64,000 nucleotides of DNA from Clonostachys chloroleuca (Eukaryota > Ascomycota > Sordariomycetes > Hypocreales > Bionectriaceae), in NCBI GenBank assembly GCA_037952775.1, contig JBANAY010000004.1:5642001-5706000 (forward strand). The letters are read 5' to 3'. Positions within the stretch are counted from its first letter, which is position 1. Every line of letters begins with the position of its first letter. The position numbers were made by a program, and so were the translations under genes. Shown piece after piece: positions 1-10,890 of this stretch. The notes under the pieces were generated by a model. The model was given only the letters and a program-made list of their open reading frames with translations. It made no database searches and was not told where the DNA came from.

Positions 1-701
1 ATACAACAACTTCTTTTCCCTTGCAGTGCGGCCGTGATGACGCCGTTGCTCGCTGCTGGGCTTGGGCTAAAGCAATCAATATAGCCGCAACAAACGGGTC
101 GTACAAAGGGTTCTCTGGCGTAATTTTCTTGAGTTTCAACACCGATTTGGTCTTGCTGATCTTAATTGAGGTGTTGGTTGACTGTGGTTTCAACTTTGAT
201 TCCACCGTTCGCTCCCTCTTGGTAACGATGGTCATGTAATCAAGGAAAGCGGCTAGAGGCATATCGTCGCCGGGCTCAAGAGAGAACGTACAATCCAACT
301 TCTGTTGCTTTTTGTGGAAGAAAAGGTACAAGTCGTCTCTGTAGGAGAAAGTCAGTCATCCTAGGCATTAATTGATTCGGTATATCACCGTTAGGGGGCA
401 GAATTTACTCGAATGATAGCTTATTATCTGCCTTTTTGAGAAAATCCTCAACCGCTTTGAGGCGCACATCTTGCGATAAAAGCTCGTCAGAACTTGTAAA
501 ATTGATCGTGTCCCATAATTTCGACTCTCGGTGGACCGGGTCGAATGCATGGAGTTCCTTTGGTTCCACAAAGGAAATCTCAAGGCGGCGCAGATGCTCA
601 TGAGTCCACTTCAAGGGCTCAACATAGAGCTGGTCTCTTGGGTTTTGGCGGAGAATTTGATTGATCGACAAGGGTCGATTCTGTGAAGTTGAGGACGCCA
701 T
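1..701 (-). CDS. Unknown fungal protein, 5' part, runs off left edge
   Basis: Two exons are visible on the minus strand. Exon 1 is 701-409 and starts with ATG (MASSTSQNRPLS). The intron is 408-339 (70 nt, GTAAAT...CTACAG). Exon 2 runs from 338 to the window edge with no stop. The visible product is about 210 residues: a hydrophilic N-terminal part rich in E, L and K, then a Ser/Lys/Thr-rich stretch, then PLYDPFVAAILIALAQAQQR near the edge. There is no signal peptide or membrane segment. I do not recognise the family; it resembles lineage-restricted hypothetical proteins of filamentous ascomycetes. The splice junction keeps the frame exactly (E-D-D-L-Y-L-F-F across the join), which is the main reason to believe the model. 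Confidence 0.6.
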
Positions 702-2570
702 TTGGAAGTTGACTTAATGACTCTGGTGCTAAGAGGGTCAATGTTCAAATCCTGTAAAGATTTTAAATGTGGGTTGCAAGTGAAGCTTGTTGGAACCTAT
801 TGTATCAAGGATACTGGCATCAATTCAAGATATGAGGCAGCAGCTCGTGGTATTTATATTCTTCTCTCAAAGCCTTTCTAGTGAGTGACTTAAAGTCTCT
901 AACTGTTGTCCGAGGTTGTAAACAGACATTGCTGATGTGAATCAGCGTTCTCTACCCTTAAGATCAAAGAAGTTGGGAAAGTAAACTATAGTAGAGATCA
1001 TTGTCTCAGGATTTCCGAGAAATTATTAATTTGAGAACACTCCATTTGTCTTATTCATTTTGCGAGAAGTATCAACTCAGTCCGTGTATTACATGAGGAA
1101 AGAACCACCAAGAGCACATTTACTTCAAATGAACTGCACTCCAGGTCGTGGTGTAACACCACCACAATTTACGCCTGGGAAGAAACAACTCTGTCAGTGT
1201 AGAATTTGAGTCCAAATTTCATAATGGCCCTATTATTATTGAGTTGTCATTTTCTTTTTGTTTGAAATGTTTGCATTCGGCATGTTGTAGTTAGATCGCT
1301 CTGTAGTTAAATCTCTCTTGATTTTGGTGGTTTCAGGCATTGGCATCAGTCCCCCATAGAAGCCAACTAAGAAAAAAAGATAATTTCCTACGAGTTTTGA
1401 GCTCAAAAAGACTTTTTTTATTCATCTATACCATAGGCTTTTATTGAAACGGTCTACCTTTGTTGACTTTAAGACTTGCGAATCCTAAAAGCAATTCTTT
1501 GTCATTTTCACTCATGGCGAACTCCTTAACACCTCTAGCGAGTCTAAAATCATTTACGATATGGGAATGATTGTATAAGAAAATTCAAAGATTATGATGC
1601 GGCGGTCAACAAGAGCCACAACAGTGTACGTGGGACGAGGATCTTCTTTCTTATGGCTACGACTTCTCAAGACATTTGACAAAGTAGCAAAGGTATCTTA
1701 ATGCAGCAAATCTAGGAAATTGAAAAAATGTTCCATATTTAACTCTCCATCCAACTCTATATATATATATTAACCATAGTTCACATGAACATCTTCACAT
1801 ACCGTGATTATTCGAAGCGTGGGATGCGGCAGACTTCTAAGATATACTGGGTTAGCTTCAGATTGAGTCAATTAGAGCAATTTGATTCCACTCTACCTCA
1901 GTAGTGAATGAAAGATATTCTACCTATTTAGCTAAGGCTTAGTTAAGAGAGCTTTCCTCTATCCATCTCTTAATATGTTGTGATTTATACGTAACTCTTT
2001 CTCAAAGAATTTAGATTGTCTTCCCTCAATAGCTTGATAAAATCATTCTCTAAGGATGACCTTGTATATCGATGACCTGTTTTGCCACGACTTGGGTGGT
2101 GCGTTCAGCATATGATATAATACATAGTTTGATTAATATCCGTTGAAATGAATGAAGGTCAGTTGCAGTATTTATGCATTATGTGGGGATTATTTCGCCA
2201 AGGTAAATGTATTACCAACTGACATGGTAAATACACAAGTAGACGCAACTCTCATGAAGGGCAGACAAACCAAAGCGATCTATAACACCCACAATATAAA
2301 GTGCTTTGGTCCATAAATGCAGACTTATGAGATCAAATAGGCATGTAATTTGCAGACTCATTTAATCGTCACCAAGCCATAGCTAGCATGTAAAGAAGGG
2401 ATTTCGACAGAAGTTAAACAAAGAAGTAGAGGGTATGTCAACTTTCTCTATATGCAATCTAACTATTTACCCGGATCCAACCAGTATTAGGCGAGTCTCG
2501 ATTCATATTATTTTCAGTAAAAATTGTACAGAGGCTATTACTGGTCTTGTAAAACCTCATGTTGGGGAAT
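702..2570. other. AT-rich gene-free region
   Basis: About 1.9 kb with no convincing coding region on either strand. The DNA is visibly richer in A and T than its neighbours and contains a short (TA)n run at about 1758-1771. The left end should contain the promoter of the unknown gene at 1-701, the right end the 3' flank of the sugar permease. It could be a decayed repeat, but I could not identify an element or terminal repeats. Confidence 0.4.
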
Positions 2571-4302
2571 CTATTTGCTCTCCTCCGCCTCATCCATGTG
2601 ATCTGCCTTGGCAGTCTCACCAAAGGCCTGGGTATCTGTCTTGAAATCCTTGAATTTTCTCGCGGGCACCTTCTTGGTGAACATCTCATCAAGCTCCTCG
2701 TACGTGCGGTTAGCAGTCTCGGGCAGCCAGAACCACAAGAAGACGAGACTCAAGATGGCAAAGCCGCCAAAGATAAAGGAAACCTTGGCGCTGAGGTTGG
2801 CCTTATCCGGGTTGAAAAGCAGGGGGAGGACGAAACTCCAGATCATATTGAGCGCATATTGGCAAGCCATGCCAATAGCGATGGTCTTGACTCTGAGACG
2901 CGAGGTTGACACCTCGCACAGAACTGTATACGCAGTAGCTCCGATGGTAACATTATACCACCAGCAGTAGATGATGATAAGGCCTACAGTTCCCTTGATG
3001 GGACCATCGCCTCCAGCAGCGGCCAGGCCACCGGTAAGGAAGAGGATTATAGTCAGCACAAGCAGGCCGTAGACAGTCAAGTCTCGTCGTCCGAAATGAT
3101 CGACCAGGTACCACGACATGACATTTCCAACCAGAGAAAGGATCTGCTGGATAATCTGCAGCTTGAAGCTCATCTCGGTAGAGAAACCAGCGAGCTGGAT
3201 ATAGTAGGTGCTATATGAAGCAACGAAAACAATACCAGAGAGAGATTGGATGCACAGAGGGGCAATGGAAATGATGGTACGACGCAAGTTGGACTTGCGG
3301 AAGCACTCCAGATAGGTCACACCTTCAGTCTCTGCCGCAACCTCGGCAAGGGTCTTGTTGATAGATGCGAGGCGTTGTACACCCATCTCACCCTTGCTGC
3401 CCAGGCGAGCAAGGGACTTGAGGGCCTTTTCCTGTTCACCCTTCGAGACTAGCCACCAAGGCGACTCGGGCATGAAGAAGATGAAAATGGTCGAGATAAA
3501 AGCGAAACCGTACTGGGCGCAGAAAACAGCGCGGTATGCCCAGCGGCTTTCCATGGTTCCGGTTTCATTGACGATGATGGCGACAACTAGAGGGCCAAAG
3601 GTGTAGGCCAACCCGGTCAAACATGTGAGCATGCCTCGAAGAGCCAAGGGGGCAACCTTGAAAAATATGTTAGTCCGTTGCTCTATTTGTAGTACTCTAG
3701 TCGATCGATGTTCTTCTTACCTCGCCGATGTAGGTAACTGTAACAGACGCGAGTGCGCCAATAGCGAATCCGTTGAGGAACTTTCCACCAAAGAAGAGCT
3801 CGTTTGTCGTGGCAACAAATTCCATCGTGATGGCAGCATACGAAATGACGAGGCAGATGATGATGACGGCGCGGCGACCCAACCAGTCAGCGATCGCACC
3901 GCAACCTAGAGCACCAATGACACCACTATGAAGAGGAAATGACAAAGTTAGTTGTGAAATCCCAACCGAAGTAAGGGTAGAGATGGAGAAAACATACGAA
4001 GCAACGGGTGCACCTTGGAAGGCGCTCTGCCAATTGGCATCAAGGACATAGTTGCCGGCGTATTCGTGGCCGAAGTCTTTGCGAAACTCGGGGATACCAA
4101 CAACATTACCAGCTGCTTGGTTCTCGAATGAGACAAGAAGCGTACACCAGATGGCATACAGAGACCATAAGAAGGCCAATGGGTACTTCTTTATGGCCCC
4201 AATCTTGGTGAGTTCATGGTCCTCCTGGTTAGCAAGGTTGGCCAGATCATGATTGTCTGTCTGCAAATTATCCAGATGCTCCGCGTTGGCCTTCTTCGCC
4301 AT
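2571..4302 (-). CDS. MFS sugar transporter (alpha-glucoside permease-like)
   Basis: Three exons: 4302-3998, 3925-3721 and 3656-2571, with introns of 72 and 64 nt, giving 531 residues, the usual length for a fungal sugar porter. Twelve hydrophobic segments are apparent. Family motifs are visible: GALGCGAIADWLGRR (loop 2-3), PESPWWLVSKGEQEKALKSL after helix 6, DHFGRRDLTVYG (loop 8-9) and LPETANRTYEELDEMF followed by KKVPARKFKDF after helix 12. The LPETANRTYEELDEMF...KKVPARKF end is typical of fungal maltose/alpha-glucoside H+ symporters; this substrate assignment is inference. It acts in the plasma membrane. It is divergent from the DUF1593 gene at 5155, so co-regulation in use of a sugar or glycoside is plausible. 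Confidence 0.9.
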
Positions 4303-5154
4303 GATGTCTGAATGTATGATAAAGGGCAGGGAGGAGGTGTTGAAGGAACAAACAGAAGATGTGGTGGAAGTGTCGGATGCTCCGTTGGGAGAGAGTAGGC
4401 TAGCTAACGGTAGTGGCGTTTTGCGTCATTATATATGAAATTTTGAGTATACTTTCTGAGAATACCTTCAACCAGGATTAGCCGAGTTGACCCGAAGAGG
4501 CACCTCGCGGAAACACGATGTATACAGCAGGCAAATGCAAACTTGCAGCTCGCGTGATCTGGGGAAGTCCCTCCACAACCCACAACCCACAATTTCATCC
4601 ACGTTTTCCCAGGAAAGGCCTCAGGTAGGCCCTCCGGAGAAGCCCATGGGGTTCATCAACGCGTAGTTATGAGATGAGCTGGCGCTTAACATGTCCCAAT
4701 CCGGCCGTTCTACGGCGTTCCCGTTTAATGACTCGGCAGTTGACCCGCCCAACTAGCCTGGTACGAACAATATGGGGAGCTATTGAGGCCAAGCACGGGG
4801 CTCTGAGACGAAACAAGATTTCCGTAATGACATTCCATGTAACTACGCCTAATCCTCGGCAAAGAATTGGCCGCAGTACGATCCATTCCGTCGGGACCAT
4901 CCCAAATGGAGGCAGAGGTGCCTCCAGATGCCGTTCTTGTGGGAGAAATTCGGCGATTGCACGGTGCAATTGGGCGGGTGGTACGTTATCCCAGTTACGG
5001 CATGAATTAAAGAAGGCCATCATCATTCAAACATCACAGGTTGGGCCTCAGGTCAAATCAACGGCCGTTTCATATAAACCCTGAGAGTCTGTGGGATTGA
5101 TCAACCAGACCCGATTCCCGGGAGAACAGCGATACTGGCTATTGAATAGAAACC
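4303..5154. promoter_or_regulatory. Divergent promoter between sugar permease and DUF1593 gene
   Basis: An 852-bp intergenic region lies between two divergent start codons (4302 minus, 5155 plus), so it must hold both promoters. No coding region is supported. Several CGG/CCG triplets occur (for example about 4635, 4703 and 4887), but I found no clear repeated operator. Confidence 0.5.
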
Positions 5155-6735
5155 ATGGCATCAAGCGAGGACAACAAGAAGCTTTTGGCTTTCCCCTCAA
5201 AGCCCCGCGTCTTCATTGTATCAGATATCTCCAATGAGCCCGATGACGCCGAGTCGCTGGTGCGATATCTCCTCTATTCCAACCAGTTCCAGACGGAAGG
5301 TCTCGTGGCCTGCACGTCAACATGGATGAAGAACAAAGTCTGTCCCCAGGACATGCACAAGATCATTGACGCATATGCCGGGGCTGTCGACAACCTGAAC
5401 AAGCATGTCCACCCAGACTTCCCCTACGCCTCTGCCGACTACTTTAGAAGTATCATCAAGTCTGGTGCACCGGTAAGAAAATGAGTTCTCCTTCTCTAAT
5501 TCAGAAATTTTCATATCAAATTGACAAAGACTAACACGCATTGTCTCTCCGCTTATAGGTGTACGGCTTCGAGGCTGTGGGACACGATATCCCCCTCAGC
5601 GAGGGCGGTGAGCTTCTCACAGAGAGAATCAAAGCCCCGAATGATGACCCTCTATGGATCTTAGTCTGGGGCGGCACCAATGTTCTTGCGCAAGTTCTTT
5701 TCAAGCTCAAGCATTCCCTGAGCGAAGAAGAGTTTGCCCCCCTCCGCGCAAAGCTGAGAATCTACACCATCTCCGACCAAGACGACACGGGAGCTTGGAT
5801 CCGCAACACATTCCCCGACCTCTTCTATATCTCCTCGATACACGCCTGGAACCAGTACGGCCTGGCAGCCTGGACCGGAATCGCAGGCGACAACTACTAC
5901 GGCTTTGATCAGGGCGGACCAGACTTCTCTAAGCTTACCAAAGAGTGGCTCAAAGAACACGTTCAGATCGGACCGCTCGGGTCTGCTTACCCCGACTACC
6001 TCTTCATCCCTGAGGGCGACACTCCCACCTTTCTCTATCTCATCCAGAACGGCCTTGGTGTCCCCGAGCGCCCTCCTCGGCTCGTGGGGTGGCAGATACA
6101 ACAAGACTGATATAAGCCCCCACGGCCTGGGCAGTAATCACTACAGCGATGCGACCGACCATGTCGTGGGCAAGGATGGAAAGACGTACAAGTCCAATCA
6201 CGCCACCATCTGGCGCTGGAGAGACGCCTTCCAGAATGACTTTGCCGCCCGTATCCAGTGGACGCTCTCCCCTAAGCTGTCCTCGGCCAACCATCACCCC
6301 GTCATCTCCATCAACGGCTCGGTCGGCACAGCCCCAATCTACTTTACGGCCGAGGCATCTACAAGTATCACACTTGACGCAGGTGGTACATACGATCCAG
6401 ACGGCGACTCACTCACGTTCAAGTGGTGGCAGTACAGAGAGCCCACGGCATCACAGTGGTGGGTGACGGCAGAGGTCCAGGAGATGAAGATAGAGAAGCA
6501 GGACGAGGAGGGGAGGGTGGTCAAGGTCACCCTTCCAACACCCGAGGAATGCTGCGCCGACCTGATCAGCAGAGCCCCCGTTGCCAAAGGCCAAGAGCTG
6601 CACGTTATCCTCGAAGTGACGGACTCGGGCACACCTGCTCTGACGAGCTACAGACGCATCGTTATCCAGGCAACGAATAAGGAGCTGAAGGGGAGCAAAG
6701 TCATACGAGATGCTATAGGTGACGCGTTACCTTGA
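5155..6735 (+). CDS. DUF1593 / Sde182-like protein (nucleoside-hydrolase fold), one frame break
   Basis: Exon 1 is 5155-5472, the intron 5473-5558 (86 nt, GTAAGA...TTATAG), exon 2 5559-6735. The N-terminal half starts with KPRVFIVSDISNEPDDAESL, an Asp-rich loop like the metal site of nucleoside hydrolases, and carries LWILVWGGTNVLAQVL and KLRIYTISDQDDTGAWIR, all typical of DUF1593 (cellulose-binding Sde182, nucleoside hydrolase-like). The C-terminal part (TLDAGGTYDPDGDSLTFKWW) matches the Ig/PKD-like Sde182 C-terminal domain. The frame changes once at about 6078-6086, between GVPERPP and GSWGGRYN. Spliced length is 498 codons plus one base, so one base is extra or two are missing. Both sides are conserved, so an assembly indel or a very recent mutation is likely. 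No signal peptide is seen. Biochemical role unknown; a glycan-related role is suggested only by family and by the divergent sugar permease. Confidence 0.8.
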
Positions 6736-7220
6736 GGGGGGTATAATGACAATCACAATAACAAAAAAGTGCACAAATATACATCTAATACGATATATGG
6801 CTGCTATTGAACTCTAACGTCTTCCCAGCCTCCGGTGCAACGCTGTCAAAGTGATAAATGACGAGGTGACTGACCGCTAATTGATAGCCGCCTGTGAATG
6901 GATGAGGGCAAGAAAAGAAACTTTTCTCCTCTCGCGGGAATGTATGCCCACACACCTCGTCCGCCTCACTTTCGCATCACTTATTCTAGTCATTATGCGG
7001 TCACTCACCCGATCCGATGGCAAAGGGGGGCACAAACAAGCCAATCATCTTGAGAATCCTGCATGCCTGAGTTCTCAGCCCAATAGTGTGTGCAGGAAGT
7101 CGTTAAAAGGCATTGGAAACCCTTCGGCATGATGCTCCCTCCTCTTCTCCCATTCACCATCTGCACTTTTCTTTTGCTTTCTTTTTCGTTTCTTTGATTT
7201 TGATTAGTTCTCGAAAGCAG
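6736..7220. other. Intergenic region upstream of 7221 gene
   Basis: This holds the 3' flank of the DUF1593 gene and the promoter or leader of the gene at 7221. A pyrimidine-rich tract (about 7140-7200), common just upstream of fungal starts, precedes the chosen ATG. No other gene is supported. Confidence 0.4.
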
Positions 7221-8042
7221 ATGGATATGGACCATAGACAGGCCCATGCGAAGTGCGGTGGTGCCATTGCCTTCCTCGAGGGCCGCCAGAACATCACACT
7301 CCCAGACGACATCATCTCGGCCAGCACCCTCCCCGACCTCGACAAGCGCCTGAGACGCCTCGAAGCCAAGTTCTCCGTCCTCCCACCCCCTGCAGGCCTC
7401 GATCCCACCTGGGACTCGCTCGCCCTGCGGCTCTACCGCGTGCAGAGGGAGGACAGAACCCCCACCCTGACACCCGCCTCCGTCCGCAGCCTCCCCAGCA
7501 GCTTCCTGGATCTCGTCCCCGCGCCATCCGCCGTGCCCATCGAGACCCTGCAGACGCTCTGCGCGGAAATCAAGCTCGTCCACGGCTTCTCCCACTCCTC
7601 GCAGCACGGCAGGCCCTGGCCCAAGTACGCCAGCGACGACGACGCCCTCGACGTCGTCCGCCAACGCCTCTGCCACGCCGCGGGCCAGACCCCAATCTTC
7701 TACCTCGGGAGCATCCCCTACACCCGCTCAGAGATCTACGCCGCCCTCGTCGACCTCACCGTCGTCGAGCCGCCCAGGCCCATACCTCTTCCCGCTCGTG
7801 GTCCTCTCCTCCCGGTAGGGGGCCGCCCGCCCTTGTCCTCCATGAAGAAGAAGGCGTGCTGTGGGTGCTGTGCCTGCAACTGCCACCCACGCAAGGTTGC
7901 GGCTGACGATGCGAGTTCCGTCAGCTCTATATCGCGGGGGCGCGGGCGTGGGCGTGGGGGGCTGCTCGGCTTCCTTGGGAAACTTGCCTTTCGGCGACGT
8001 CCGAAGCTCATCAGCGACAAGGCTTCATTCTCAAGTGGTTAG
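7221..8042 (+). CDS. Uncharacterised protein with Cys cluster and basic C-terminus
   Basis: A single-exon frame of 273 residues from the ATG at 7221 (MDMDHRQAHAKCGG). The frame is open further up to 7113, but that stretch encodes a low-complexity, pyrimidine-derived sequence, so 7221 is preferred. The first 190 residues look globular and mildly acidic (LPDLDKRLRRLEAKF, SSFLDLVPAPSAVPIETLQ). Near residue 210 comes a Pro/Gly-rich linker and then KKKACCGCCACNCHPRK, eight residues of which are Cys or metal-prone, followed by an Arg/Gly tail (SRGRGRGRGG) and FRRRPK. The tail could bind nucleic acid or membranes; this is inference. GC-rich third positions support coding. Family not recognised. Confidence 0.6.
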   Translation: MDMDHRQAHAKCGGAIAFLEGRQNITLPDDIISASTLPDLDKRLRRLEAKFSVLPPPAGLDPTWDSLALRLYRVQREDRTPTLTPASVRSLPSSFLDLVPAPSAVPIETLQTLCAEIKLVHGFSHSSQHGRPWPKYASDDDALDVVRQRLCHAAGQTPIFYLGSIPYTRSEIYAALVDLTVVEPPRPIPLPARGPLLPVGGRPPLSSMKKKACCGCCACNCHPRKVAADDASSVSSISRGRGRGRGGLLGFLGKLAFRRRPKLISDKASFSSG

Positions 8043-8324
8043 TTTGGGATTTTTCGTTTCTAAAAAGTCCATGTCATTCATATGTTATCACTATTTAACA
8101 TGTCACTTCTCAATCTTGTCAAGCTAGAAAATAAGAAGAAAAACAGGTGAGATATAATAGTTGAATTAAGTACTACTTTGTTACAATGCCTCAGTGAGGA
8201 ACTTCCGTCTGTTATGCCAGTCCGGAGCCTCCGATGATCCCGCAATTCCAAACGCCCGACGATGCAGTGTGTGATTCCAAGTGCCAAAAAACAAGGGTGA
8301 TATCAATGTGCAAAGACCATTAGT
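8043..8324. other. Intergenic, convergent 3' flanks
   Basis: A short AT-richer stretch between the convergent ends of the 7221 gene and the Hsp20 gene. It should contain both 3' untranslated regions; I see no other feature. Confidence 0.35.
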
Positions 8325-8891
8325 CTAGTTTACAATGATGTTGCGGGCCTCGTACTTCTTAGCCTTGGGGATGACAACGCTCAGGATGCCATCCTTGAGA
8401 CTCGCAGAGACAGCCTCCTCATCCACACGAGAGGGCAGGCTGAAGGCGCGAGAGAATTGGCCAATGTTACGCTCACTCAGCCAGTACTTGGCGGTATCCC
8501 GGGGGCTGGCATCAGCAGCCACCGCCTTCTCGCCGGCCTCGGCCTCGTCCTCGACCGTGGCCTGGCGCGAGTTGGGGCGTGAGCCTGGAGTCGCGCTCAG
8601 GTAGGAGCGCTCAGTCTTGCCGCTGATGACTATGCGCTGGGACTCTGGGAACTCGATGGAGATCTGGTCCTTGGTGGCGCCTGGGAGCTCGCCGTAGAGA
8701 TGGTAGGCTTCGGCGGTCTCGCGGACGTCAAACTTGGGCTGCCAGTGAAAGGTAGGGACAGGCGACTGCTGGGACTTGCTGGAGTCCTGTCGAGAGTACT
8801 TGTCGAACTCATCAATGAGCTGGGCGAGGGTGTTGAATGGGCTGCTGGAGCTAGCGCCAGTGTTGTAGACGGTTCGGGGGAAGAACTCCAT
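8325..8891 (-). CDS. Small heat shock protein (Hsp20/alpha-crystallin, Hsp30-like)
   Basis: Intronless, 188 residues, typical of fungal Hsp30-class small chaperones. The N-terminal arm (MEFFPRTVYN, then TLAQLIDEFDKYS) precedes an alpha-crystallin domain: FHWQPKFDVRETAEAYHLYG, ELPGATKDQISIEF, RIVISGKTERSYL, then after a charged insert of about 45 residues (VEDEAEAGEKAVAAD) the second half RNIGQFSRAFSLPSRVDEEAV, LKDGILSVVIPKAKK. The closing L-x-V-x-I-P-K motif and the A-x-x-x-n-G-I-L loop are hallmarks. It should be a cytosolic ATP-independent holdase forming oligomers. A degenerate heat-shock-element-like array lies upstream at 9153-9170. Confidence 0.95.
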   Translation of the reverse strand: MEFFPRTVYNTGASSSSPFNTLAQLIDEFDKYSRQDSSKSQQSPVPTFHWQPKFDVRETAEAYHLYGELPGATKDQISIEFPESQRIVISGKTERSYLSATPGSRPNSRQATVEDEAEAGEKAVAADASPRDTAKYWLSERNIGQFSRAFSLPSRVDEEAVSASLKDGILSVVIPKAKKYEARNIIVN

Positions 8892-9512
8892 TATGCTGAT
8901 AATAGTTGCTTGTGTGGATGGCGATGTATAAAAGGTTGTGTGGGCAGGAATGTTGCCTTGGGTTTATTGACGATGTCTGTGAACTTGAAGCTGGCTTGGA
9001 TGGTGTGGGAGTGGTGTGATGAGGAGCAGATAGGCCAGACTCACTTGGCCAGAGCCTGCTCCTTTATAATAGGATCAATCAGCCATGACGCCGAGTGATA
9101 CCTGGAGGGCTTCGCAACGAGTGTAGCCTTGAGAAAGATGCAGAAAATGCCAGAAACCTCGAGAGAGTCTGAGCAGGCTTCCGCTGTGACATATGCAGCA
9201 AAACGGTGTACGTAGGCTTCTGCTTACAGTGAGCAACAGCACTGCCTCTAGCGGGTAACTCAGTGGACAAGGGCCGATCACCACTAATGGAATTGGTGGT
9301 GGAACTTTCCAGCGGGTTCCATCCCCACTCCACTGCAATCCATCACTTGAATCCCTGTAACACAATAACATTCACGCATCACTCGCAATGGGAACAATAA
9401 GGGAGAAAAGCGATCAGTGTCTAGATTTAGGAGAAATAACGACGACGTTGGGTGTTCTCGGGCAGCTACTAGGCCAGTCGAGATACTAAAGGTGCAATCT
9501 TGCCACCACTAA
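8892..9512. other. Hsp20 promoter region
   Basis: Contains the promoter of the minus-strand Hsp20 gene and the 3' flank of the gene ending at 9513. A TATAAAG-like element on the minus strand lies at about 9061-9067. No further gene is supported. Confidence 0.4.
9153..9170 (-). promoter_or_regulatory. Possible degenerate heat shock element
   Basis: Read on the + strand, the triplets GAA, CTC, GAG and TCT follow each other at strict 5-bp spacing (GAAacCTCgaGAGagTCT). This matches the alternating GAA/TTC pattern of an HSF site with substitutions in three of four units. It lies about 260 bp upstream of the Hsp20 start codon. The degeneracy keeps confidence low. Confidence 0.25.
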
Positions 9513-10514
9513 CTAAGAGCTGCCAATAAATGAATCCATCATATCCCAAGCCCAGCCCAGACTCGCGGATTGATAATCGGCGACCTCGGTACCTTGGCGT
9601 AGGCGCTTCCACGAGGAAACAATTCTTTCGTACGAATGGGCTCCCCTTGCCTCCGGGATATCTTCCTGTACTTCCAGGCGGTACACAAGTGAGAGGGCCG
9701 TATCCGTGGACTGGAGGAGGTTTTCTCGTGCCAGGATTGCCCACTCCCTGGACATGTCCACCTCGAGGGCAATAACTCTATCACCAGATGCCTCTTGGCA
9801 CAATGAGTGATAGTAAAGAAACTCGAGATATGTAGACCACGGGTCCTGCTCATCGGGCGATGGCAAGAGGTGCTGCGGCTGTTTGATTGAACTATTATAT
9901 CTTGCCCACTCCTCGACGGCGCCAAAGTATTCATAGACGTCCAGGTATTTCTCACCACCCTCGTACATTGTTGCGAGGGCCAAGGAGCGGTCTGCTGTCC
10001 ATGCCTCCTCGAATGAGATCCCGTGCCCCAAGAACTCCCTCACATCCTGAAAGTGTTGAGACCTGGTCCTGTAGCCACTTCGGTACTGCTGGTACTGCTC
10101 GCCGAGTCCTGAATGTCTGCTAATCCTTGAAGCATTCCTGACGTCAAGTTGCCACAGGAGGAATTGCTCGTAGGTTTCCAATTGCCTCAAGGACGTGTAC
10201 AGCATCTTCTTGGCCTCGGAAGGGCCCTTGGGGGGTTCGACGTCCGGATAGGGTCATCTTTCTCGTCGGCGTTGGTGAAAGGATCATTGGGCTTGTCACC
10301 CTTGGCAAAGCTCTTGCCCTGATTCAATACAGAACATGATATCTCGAATAGTTTTTCGTGGGAAAATGAACCGGCCGGATACTTCTTGGCTTTGGTTGAA
10401 AAGAAATCATCTGGATACGAGAGTGCATCACGCGCCAAGCGTATCCAACTCTTCCTCCAGCAGGGCCAGTCGACGACCAGATGTGTCTTTGAGTAGCTCA
10501 AGCAGGCTGTCCAT
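9513..10514 (-). CDS. Uncharacterised protein, two frame breaks
   Basis: Three in-order pieces of one protein are read in two frames. It starts at ATG 10514 (MDSLLELLKDTSGRRLALLE). The frame shifts at about 10445-10460, continues as ALSYPDDFFSTKAKKYP and SFAKGDKPNDPFTNADEKDD, shifts back at a run of six G at 10230-10235, and then runs to 9513 through MLYTSLRQLETYEQFLLWQL. The locus is 1002 nt, so the two shifts cancel and an intact version would be about 333 residues. The C-terminal 230 residues are mostly helical with many aromatic residues (YEYFGAVEEWARYN, YLEFLYYHSLCQE). There is no signal peptide or membrane span. Family not recognised. The C-run break may be an assembly error; the first break has no homopolymer, so a real pseudogene remains possible. 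Confidence 0.5.
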
Positions 10515-10890
10515 GGTGGTTTACAATTCAAGATCGACCAATATTGGTTATCAAGTCTACCTTCGATGGCTTAGTTCAGCCAATATATACTCGAATATGG
10601 TCGACATGAGTCCATGGAACACAGAGACTCCTTGTTAGCAAGTTCTTTCCGTCCATTGTCCTCGAGTCGACAATCATCATCAAGAATAAGCGAATCACTC
10701 TGAGGAAATAAGCATCTATTCACAAGAAGAAAGGGCCCATGTTGAACCTTTACCTAGCGTCGCAACAAAACGACAAAAAAAGCCAAATAACAAGGTGAGC
10801 CCGTCTATAAACACCAGACGCCATCTATATTCGTTCGGGATAATCCGCAATACCTCCCTTTTACTCAAACATGTTTCGCGACGCCCTGCA
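10515..10890. other. Intergenic region
   Basis: Promoter of the minus-strand gene at 9513-10514 and 3' flank of the Mpv17-family gene. No coding region or repeat recognised. Confidence 0.35.

Noticed and set aside
7113..7220. Upstream start for the 7221 gene
   Set aside because: The extra 36 residues come from a pyrimidine-rich leader and are Phe/Ser low-complexity, unlike the conserved-looking region after 7221.
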